Part shown: positions 15,301 through 23,300 of the stretch, one piece after another | How positions within the stretch are numbered: position 1 is the first letter of the stretch | How the letters are laid out: every line of letters starts with the position of its first letter | Origin: Unio delphinus | Lineage: Eukaryota > Mollusca > Bivalvia > Unionida > Unionidae | Direction of reading: 5' to 3' | Assembly (NCBI GenBank): GCA_029339505.1 | Contig: JAQISU010000169.1 | Coordinates: 5,138,001 to 5,202,000 of the forward strand | DNA length: 64,000 nt | Translations under genes and position numbers: made by a program | The notes under the pieces: model-generated | Told to the model about the DNA's origin: nothing | What the model saw: only the letters and a program-made list of their open reading frames with translations | Database searches by the model: none

Positions 15301-17235
15301 GCGGAAAAATATGCTTGTGCAAGAACAAAATCATCTCACATTGTTCGGTGCCTAGCAGAAGATACTTCACTTAAAATTGCAGAAGCAATGAAAATTGGGC
15401 CGTTTAGTATTGCCACAGACGGGAGTTGTGATTATGATGATAAAAAGTTGTACCCAGTATGCATTAGATACTTTGACAGTGAAAAAGGCAAAGTCATGAG
15501 TGTTCTTCTTTCTTTACCAGAATTAACAGTAGATTCCACTGGAAAAACATTTTTTATTTGCTTGACAATTTTTTGAAGAAACATGACATAAGTAGGCAGA
15601 ACTGTATGGGGTTTGCAGCTGATAATGCATCAGTGATGACTGGAATTCATAAAGGAGTTGCATCCTATATTTTGAAAATGTCTCCATCAGTGTTCATAAC
15701 AGGTTGCACCTGTCATTTAATGCACCTTGCTGCTGATAAATTAGAAGTAGATATTGGCCATTTATTAATAGAAATCTGTGATTACATGCTCCATAAATTC
15801 CCATATGGAGATGAACTGCTTTTAAATGCTTCAGTTGCTTCTGTAAATGAGAGACAGTCAAAAAGCTTCAAAAGTGTTAGATTCTTTGTCAAAAGATATC
15901 CCTTTCTATTGCCACCCTTGTCTAACTTGGATCATCTGGAAGAAGAATTCCTGAAGTATCAAGTTGGGATTCTACCTGACAATATACTTAATGCAGATAG
16001 AGTTGATGTGCAATGGCATCTTATTTCCCAGCTAAAAGACTCTATCACTGGAAGAAATAAATTTCCTCTTCTTTGTCAGGTTATGAAAGGAATATTGGTT
16101 CTTTACCATTCTAATGCTGACTGTGAGAGATTGTTCAGTGTTGTTAACAAAAATAAAACTGAATTCAGGTCCAGGCTAAGTAACCCGGTACTGAGTGCTC
16201 TACTGGTATGCAAAACATTCATGGCCTCAGCTGGTACAAAATGTTTTGAAATGCAACATGACAATCTGTTGCTTTCTAAAGCTAAAAGTGCTACATATGG
16301 ACACTTGAACCATTAATGAATGATAAAAGATGAGAAAAGCAAATAAATCATTGTTAATTGTAATTGTAGTATGTTATATGTGGATTACTCTTTTTCTGCT
16401 TGGATTCCTCTTTTTGACCACTTGGATTACACTTTTTCCTCGTCAGGGGTTGGCATGTATGCAGACAGCGGAACATAATCCAGGACCATTTTCCTCATTT
16501 GGCTTCCTTACATAATCCAGGACCATTTTACTCTTTAGGCTTCCTAACATAATCCAGGACCATTTTACTCATTAGGTTTCCTAATATAATCCAGGACCAT
16601 TTTACTCATTAGGTTTCCTAACATAATCCAGGACCATTTTACTCATTAGGTTTCCTAATATAATCCAGGACCATTTTACTCATTAGGCTTCCTAACATAA
16701 TCCAGGACCATTTTACTCTTAAGGCTTTTTAATTTTATGAAGGATATAATAAAACATTTCACTTAAGAGAGTACAGCTTTCCCCCATTATAATGTGCCTC
16801 ATTATTATGCAATACTACTTTGGATCCCATTACCCAATTCACACTAAAGTATAATAATACAAGTTGAAAGAAAACAAAGTGAAACTTAATCTTATATTTT
16901 AATTTCCTTTTTAAAACACCATTGTTAAAAAACGCTGTTACTGACCACTATTACACAGTTAGGTACAATTCACTATTCTCATTATATTGTAGTTCTCAAC
17001 ATATCTTGGATTTTTATATAACTCAGTTTGGTACAAACTGTGTTATAGCAAGGGAGATTTGCATACAATCAGAGATGATCGGAAGTATCCCAGATGTATA
17101 TTTTATGTTTTTGTTAATTTTATTAAATTTATTGCAGCTATCTTGGTAAAGGCATCATCAATGCACCTCCAAAGACAGTTTGGGAAACCATTTGTAACCC
17201 TCAGACACGCTTCACCTATGATGATAGCCTTAAGG

Positions 17236-17323
<88 letters not shown>

Positions 17324-20300
17324 GCAACTTTATGTTTTGAGTTTTAGATACATGTCACTCAGAAACTTCATCTTGTACTTATTGTGAGGGACAGCCAGTG
17401 CTCCTCACTAATGTGAGTTTTAATAGTTTATAGGTAGCAATCTGATTGGATAATGCAGAGAATGCCCATTAACTTCATGAAGTGATGGCTGGAAATGTAA
17501 ACTATCTGACCTACATATTTCAGGTGTGGCCCTCTTTCAGAATTTGAAATGGTGTATCCTCTTGTTGAGTAATCCTAGTGAGTGGTTCACTTTGGGGTAC
17601 TTCCATAAGTATTATAAAAATTGAGTGATTCTGTTCAAGGTACTAACATAAATATTATGGTAGTTCATGATTAATATAAATATTGAGTGATTCTCTTTGG
17701 GGTATTATCATGATTTCCATAAAAATTGAGTTGTTCACTCTGAGATACTATCATGATTTGTTTCAAAATGAAGTGATTCTCTTTGGGGTACTAAAATAAG
17801 TATTATGGTAGTTCATGATTAATATAAATATTGAGTGATTCTCTTTGGGGTACTAGAATGATTTGTATAAAAAATATAGTGGTTCACTTTGGGGTACTAC
17901 CATTATATATACTAATGTATTATAAAAATTGAGTGATTCTCTTTGGGGTACTAACATAAGTATTATGGTAGTTCATGATTAATATAAATATTGAGTGATT
18001 CTCTTTGGGGTATTATCATGATTTCCATAAAAATTTAGTTGTTCACTCTGAGATACTATCATAATTTGTTTAAAAATTGACTGATTCTCTTTGGGGTACT
18101 ATCATAAGTATTATGGTAGTTCATGACTAATATAAATACTGAGTGATTCGCTTTGGAGTATTATCATAATTTGCATAGAAATTTAGCAGTTCACTTTGGG
18201 TTACTATCATGATATTTTACAAATTTGGTAATTCATTTGATGTTAATCATGATTTGCATAAAAACTGAGTCATTCTCTTTGGGGTACTATCATAAGTACT
18301 ATATAATATGTGAGTGTTTCACTGTGGGATACCTCTATATTGAGAGTGATTCACTTTAGGATACTATCATTAGGAGTAATGTCAGCTCTAAGTAACTCTT
18401 GTCAATAAATATCAAGATATGATGCATGCAGATATCAGTCATTGGCTAAGTTCATTATACTACATAAGTATTTAAGATTTTCTTCAGACATAGGTTGTTG
18501 AAATTGAATTTCATTCTGCATAAAATATTTTCCATTCCATATTTTTCAGAAAGTAGATGTTGTGAAAACCATTACTGATTCAGTTAAAATTGGTGAGTAG
18601 ACCTTTAGTTAGATTTTACAGTTTAGCAACATGTTTTTCTTATCAAAATATCATATGTAACACTATATTGAATAATATTGTTTGTAATAATGCTATAGTT
18701 GTTGCAAGCTTTTGTATGTGGTGGGGGACTATGATTCAGGTTTAGCGTCTGCTTCTAGCTCAGTTCTTTCACAAGCTGTGCATATACTGTCCTAAAATTG
18801 GTAGGAGGATGTGTCTTTATAAGAGCTACTTCTTCATTGTAGAAGTGAGTCCTTATGGTCAATACATTACACTTGACTCACTTTAAGATTTTTGTTTAAT
18901 GTTCATTTTTTGGGTACTGTTCATGACATCATGATAATGCAGCAAAAGCAGCTCATCATGACCTATATTTAATCTTACTCTGGCTTTGGTTCAGTTTTTA
19001 TTTTCTTCCTTGACCACATCTGTTTTTGGCCTGCAATATGCAGAATGTGAAACTTGAAGTAATGAATCTTTGTAGGTACTGTACGACACTTTCATTGCAA
19101 ATAAAGGACTATGTGACCTATTTGACATGCATGATTAACTTCCATATAAATTTTGGGTTTAAATTTTAACTTATTTCATTTCTGATAATGGTCATACAGA
19201 CCGTTACTCCAGTTCATCAAAGCCTGTGACTTTCATTAATAAAATAGGGTTACTTCAATGGGTGCTAATAATAGCTTTTGATTCAGGCTTTAAGAATAAT
19301 GATTTAATTTTTTTAACTGTATAAAAGTGAACTAGATTTTTATGAAATCATTATAGTACCTCTACTTTTTATATTGTTTTGTGTCTTAATGGAAAAGAAT
19401 TTTTTTTTTTATATTGTTTTGTGTCTTATGCCAATTACATGAACCAACATATTGTTTTGTGTCTTATGCCAATTACATGAACCAACATTTCATTGTCAAT
19501 TTTTTTTTCTACATAATTTTTATTACAATGGCTGCTGGAGATTATCAAAAGCTTCACATTGGTTAGTTATGTAGTTATTAATTCTGTCTGGTTTCTGTTT
19601 CTATTAAGAAAAATGTGTGTAGTCTCTGTAATAAGCAAGACTTCCAGATGTAACAGTTGAAATCATTACTTGTTGAGGCTGTCATGCCAGGAACTCGTAC
19701 TATTTACTTGCAATGCCTTTCAGTTCAAAACAATAAGATGACTTCACTAATCTACTTCTACTAATTTTAAAACTTCATGTTTTATACATTGTATGAATTT
19801 GTATATTTTAGTAAAACCTGCTCTAGGGGCCCAGAGTGGCAGAGTGGTCTAAAGCGTTCTCCGTTATGGATCGCTGCCATTTCACGTCTGTCTGCATGGG
19901 TTTGAGTCTCAGATTTGGCCAATGTGGGTATGTGAGAAAGCTTGCCAGTAGCTTCTCGTGCATCAGTGGTTATTTCAGGGGATTTTCCTAAGGATCTTCC
20001 TCCACCATTAATATTGGCTGCCATGTAACACCTATCGTGTGCTGAAAAATGGCATTAAACCCTACAACAACAACAAAACCTGCTCTTATTCCACAAAGTG
20101 TAAAGATGTACTGTCCCTCGAGTCTGTTACATATCCATTTAATCATGCATGTTTGATATAAAATTGGATACACAAGTTTAACATATTCTATGTTAGAAAT
20201 CCAGTTTAGGTGTTTTCTCTGATGTCTGTGCATAAATATTTATTAAACTGTTATCTATCCCAGTTCATTTTGAATCTCATTTATACAGTAAGCAAAAAAG

Positions 20301-20345
20301 ATTTATTGAACTTACAAAAATGGGGTATGTCATAAATTTAAAACC

Positions 20346-20388
<43 letters not shown>

Positions 20389-23300
20389 CAAGTCATCTAG
20401 TGTATCAAACTGAGTATTCATGATGCCTAAACTTTTCTATTTCCTTATTATTCTAGTTTACTATTATCATGAGATACAACAGTTGTTCAAGAAGGAATGT
20501 TATGATATGTACATACTGCAGAGCGAGAGGGTTGATGGTGAAAAATTTGTTTTGGCAATGCAATCTGTTGAGAGAGATAAACACCCAGAAGCTGCAGATT
20601 ATGTTGTCAGAATTGAGGTATGTGTTTGTAAAATGAAACAGATTAAATTCTTTCTTTTTTTGTCCTTTGTAACTTCACTTTTGTCCATTTCACAGTGTCT
20701 TCTTAAAGTTTCACCTTGTAATTTAGGGAAACATTTGTTCAGTTTTACTCAAATTCTTGGTTTCATTTTCCTTTCTTTTACATAGTGTAAGACCATAGAG
20801 TTATAATAGTGTAATTACAAAATAGTTCTTTTTCATAAAAATAATATAAATGAAATAGCGGCCTACATATAATATATATTAATAACACTTATTGAAAATA
20901 ACAAATAAGGCAATTAAAAGTATATATAGCTTTTCTGTTAAAGTTGTTTGGCTCTGGATAATGCAAAAAGTTGATTTCACAAAAAGTTAAAAACACCGAT
21001 TTAGGAGCATTCATTTTGATTTTTTTTAAAAACGTTTTTCTAGTGTTCTTGTTTTTGCAGATACTTCCAAGTGGTTGGATTATAGAGCCATATCTGAAAG
21101 AGAAGAGAGTCTTCTCAATGGTTACGTATCTGATGCAGGTATGGTATTAATGGAACATTTACAGTATTACAACTCAAAACATGGTGTGGTATTAATGGAA
21201 CATTTACAGTACTACAACTCAAAATATGGTGTGGTATTAGTGGAACATTTACAGTATTACAACTCAAAACATGGTGTGGTATTAATGGAACATTTACAGT
21301 ATTACAATTCAAAGCATCAAATGGTATTAATGGAACATTTACAGTATTACAACTCAAAACATGGTGTGGTATAATGGAACATTTACAGTATTACAACTCA
21401 AAACATGGTGTGGTATTAATGGAACATTTACAGTATTACAATTCAAAGCATCAAATGGTATTAATGGAACATTTACAGTATTACAACTCAAAACATGGTG
21501 TGGTATAATGGAACATTTACAATATTACAACTCAAAACATGGTGTGGTATTAATGGAACATTTACAGTATTACAACTCAAAACATGGTGTGGTATAATGG
21601 AACATTTACAATATTACAACTCAAAACATGGTGTGGTATTAATGGAACATTTACAGTATTACAACTCAAAACATGGTGTGGTATTAATGGAACATTTACA
21701 GTATTACAATTCAAAGCATCAAATGGTATTAATGGAACATTTACAGTATTACAACTCAAAACATGGTGTGGTATAATGGAACATTTACAGTATTACAACT
21801 CAAAACATGGTGTGGTATTAATGGAACATTTACAGTATTACAATTCAAAGCATCAAATGGTATTAATGGAACATTTATAGTATTGCAACTCAAAACATGG
21901 TGTGGTATAATGGAACATTTACAATATTACAACTCAAAACATGGTGTGGTATAATGGAACATTTACAATATTACAACTCAAAACATGGTGTGGTATTAAT
22001 GGAACATTTACAGTATTACAACTCAAAACATAGTGTGGTATAATGGAACATTTACAATATTACAACTCAAAACATGGTGTGGTATTAATGGAACATTTAC
22101 AGTATTACAACTCAAAACATGGTGTGGTATTAGTGGAACATTTACAGTATTACAATTCAAAACATGGTATGGTATTAATGGAACATTTACAGTATTTCAA
22201 TTCAAAACATGGTATGGTATTAATGGAACATTTACAGTATTTCAATTCAAAACATGGTATGGTATTAATGGAACATTTGCATTATTACAATTCAAAACAT
22301 GGTGTGGTATTAATGGAACATTTACAGTATTACAATTCAAAACATGGTGTGGTATTAATGGAACATTTACAGTATTTCAATTCAAAACATGGTATGGTAT
22401 TAATGGAACATTTACAGTATTACAATTCAAAACATGGTGTAGTATTAATGGAACATTTACAGTATTACAATTCAAAGCATCAAATGGTATCAATGGAACA
22501 TTTACAATATTACAATTCAAAACATGGTGTGGTATTTATGGAACATTTACAGTATTACAATTCAAAACATGGTGTGGTATTAATGGAACATTTACAGTAT
22601 TACAATTCAAAGCATCAAATGGTATTAATGGAACATTTACAGTATTACAACTCAAAACATGGTGTGGTATAATGGAACATTTACAATATTACAACTCAAA
22701 ACATGGTGTGGTATTAATGGAACATTTACAGTATTACAACTCAAAACATAGTGTGGTATAATGGAACATTTACAATATTACAACTCAAAACATGGTGTGG
22801 TATTAATGGAACATTTACAGTATTACAACTCAAAACATGGTGTGGTATTAGTGGAACATTTACAGTATTACAATTCAAAACATGGTATGGTATTAATGGA
22901 ACATTTACAGTATTTCAATTCAAAACATGGTATGGTATTAATGGAACATTTACAGTATTACAATTCAAAACATGGTATGGTATTAATGGAACATTTACAA
23001 TATTACAACTCAAAACATGATGTGGTATTAATGGAACATTTACAGTATTACAATTCAAAACATGGTATGTATTAATGGAACATTTACAGTATTACAACTC
23101 AAAATATGGTATGGTATTAATGGAACATTTACAATATTACAACTCAAAACAGGGTGTGGTGTTAATGGAACATTTACAGTATTACAATTCAAAACATGGT
23201 GTGGTATAAACAGAACATTTACAGTATTACAGTTCAAAACATGGTATGGCATAAGCCATTTTTACATCACCAGGCCTTAAGACCAAGCAAGCTTATATTA

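Noticed and set aside
15540..15580. Programmed -1 frameshift in the hAT transposase
   Set aside because: The T-run does not form a canonical slippery heptamer in the zero frame, and hAT elements are not known to use frameshifting. A one-base loss is simpler.
17103..17327. Minus-strand ORF with an alternating Arg-Glu run
   Set aside because: Pure translation of the (TC)40 microsatellite inside an intron.
21075..23280. Many long ORFs on both strands made of 15-residue repeats
   Set aside because: They follow from a 45-bp tandem repeat whose length is divisible by three. The frame of the upstream exon hits a stop at once in the array, and the repeat lies between well-supported splice sites.
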